From Pelargonium tetragonum (Eukaryota; Streptophyta; Magnoliopsida; Geraniales; Geraniaceae): 64,000 bases of DNA. A program made the position numbers and the translations under genes. The stretch covers positions 124,001 through 188,000 of the forward strand of contig JAYMTL010000007.1 of the NCBI GenBank assembly GCA_036897445.1, given 5' to 3'. The notes beneath the pieces are model-generated. The model was not told the origin of the DNA. It did not search any database and saw only the letters and a program-made list of their open reading frames with translations. Shown here in pieces: positions 63,030 to 64,000 of this stretch. Within the stretch, counting starts at the first letter, position 1. Every line of letters begins with the position of its first letter.

Positions 63030-63099
63030 GTATAAAGGGTCCGGTAAAGCACACAACTAAAGTTATGAAAGTCCAAAGGTTCAAATCCATTTTCTTACC
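63030..63099 (+). tRNA. tRNA-like sequence with short D-arm, identity unclear
   Basis: Three of four arms can be drawn. The acceptor gtataaa pairs with ttcttac at 5 of 7 positions. The anticodon arm cacaa/ttatg pairs at 4 of 5 around a 6 nt loop (ctaaag). The T-arm aaagg/ccatt pairs at 4 of 5 around a perfect ttcaaat loop. The D region is about 4 nt too short and the anticodon loop one base short, so no anticodon can be assigned; the sequence after the D-arm is most like trnF or trnW. It could be a decayed tRNA, or a real one of unusual shape. Confidence 0.4.
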
Positions 63100-64000
63100 C
63101 GAGATTAAGATTAAGGTTCTCCTTTCTTTAGCTAAAAATTAAGGATGTATTAAAAATTGCATTTACTTATTTTATTGAAAAAACCGCTTAAATACGAAAG
63201 CATTTGTACTCTCTGGCTCTACCGCTCGAAATATTCTTTTATTAAAGTATTAAAGTGAATCTTTCTGGCTAACTGTTCCAAGTTAAGCATTTTTTGTATA
63301 TAGAATCTCTAAAAAAGGACCGGGAGTGCCTAATCATAAAAAGAAGCTCCGCGCTTTACTCTTTCGAAATACTAGGAAGACAAAAACAGATTTATATAAG
63401 CACCCCTCATGTTTGATAAAGCCTTAACCTCAACTTTATGTGGGCCTGAGTATAAAGCCCTTGCTATACAATACTCCGAAGTAGGAATCCCCTTGGACTT
63501 TGCTTAGAGTTTTCTTTTGGAAGACAACTAGGTTAATAGTATACAAGATACAAGGGCTCCTTTTTAAGTTAACACTTTTCTAACACTACTTTGCAAAATA
63601 GGACCCGGTTTCACATTTATTAAAGGTTTAGAGGGAATCGCTTATCTAAATATATTTTACGTGGGTTCCCTAGCTAAAGTACGTCTAAAGTATTCCACTA
63701 TACTGCTATCCAATAATCCTCTTCAACTTTTACAACAAGCCTCTCAGTTCAATAAAAGTCCCTTGCTTTGGGTACAACCCCAATTTATAGTACTTGACTA
63801 AGTCACTTAAATGAAATTTAAAGAAAAGAATAGAAAAAGCTCTAATTGGAGTACCCCCTTTTTCAGGAATAACTTTTTATCTAAAATGAGAGAAGAGATA
63901 TAAGTTGCATAAAATGAAACGTGGAAGTCTCGAATCGAAGCTCCTGGTGAATTGCCTTTATTGGTAATAATTTTCTTAAACCTGAATTACAAATTTTTAG
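63100..64000. other. Non-coding AT-rich DNA to the window end
   Basis: Short open frames only. A gtgggttcccta pocket lies near 63661. I see no other feature. Confidence 0.6.

Noticed and set aside
1-64000. Plant mitochondrial promoter motifs (CRTA type) and bacterial -10/-35 boxes
   Set aside because: In AT-rich DNA such short words are everywhere; with no gene to place them against, none can be supported.
1-64000. CRISPR array, group I/II intron with maturase, retroelement or rRNA block
   Set aside because: I saw no regularly spaced repeats with unique spacers, no domain V-like hairpin, no maturase, reverse transcriptase or homing endonuclease motif, and no recognisable rRNA core sequence.

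Overview
This 64 kb window is, as far as I can read it, a gene desert. I recognise no protein-coding gene, rRNA, intron, maturase or transposase. The longest open frames starting with ATG are 110 and 102 codons. G+C is about one third in the lines I counted, so chance frames of that size are expected. The window has no dense bacterial-style gene packing and no sign of an ordinary prokaryotic chromosome. The best clue to origin is a tRNA-Asp(GUC)-like sequence at 36783-36855 (minus). It lies in gap-free register with the plastid-type trnD of plants and green algae. Weaker tRNA-like relics also resemble plant organellar tRNAs. I therefore favour non-coding DNA from a large, expanded organelle genome, most likely a mitochondrion of a plant or green alga. 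This is an inference with low to moderate confidence; a eukaryotic nuclear origin is not excluded.

Layout. 1-10.6 kb: featureless AT-rich DNA with small palindromes and one tRNA T-arm-like site (5952). 10.6-16.1 kb: A-rich on the plus strand, with several diverged direct repeats. 16.3-17.7 kb: a 161 bp element bounded by perfect 24 bp inverted repeats, then paired small hairpins. 17.7-30.8 kb: mostly featureless, with a 17 bp tandem duplication, a T-rich block holding the longest open frame, and a pseudoknot-like cluster at 28.1 kb. 30.8-32.7 kb: T-rich blocks with a degenerate 40/41 bp minisatellite. 33.9-38.1 kb: several tRNA-like sequences, a CpG-richer patch (34.38-34.88 kb) and two A-rich blocks. 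38.1-64 kb: mostly featureless, with 15 bp stem hairpins at 49.6 and 54.1 kb, another 17 bp tandem duplication (45.88 kb), T-rich blocks at 49.9 and 58.7 kb, and further tRNA-like relics.

Three kinds of structure recur and are not explained by genes. (1) Short imperfect palindromes consist of a purine run with 3-5 G, a spacer of a few bases, and a mirror pyrimidine run. (2) A-rich and T-rich blocks share words and look like one degraded repeat family inserted in both orientations. (3) tRNA T-arm sequences are clearly more frequent than base composition predicts. No genes in the window can be shown to work together; it reads as a record of repeat spread, small duplications and tRNA decay.
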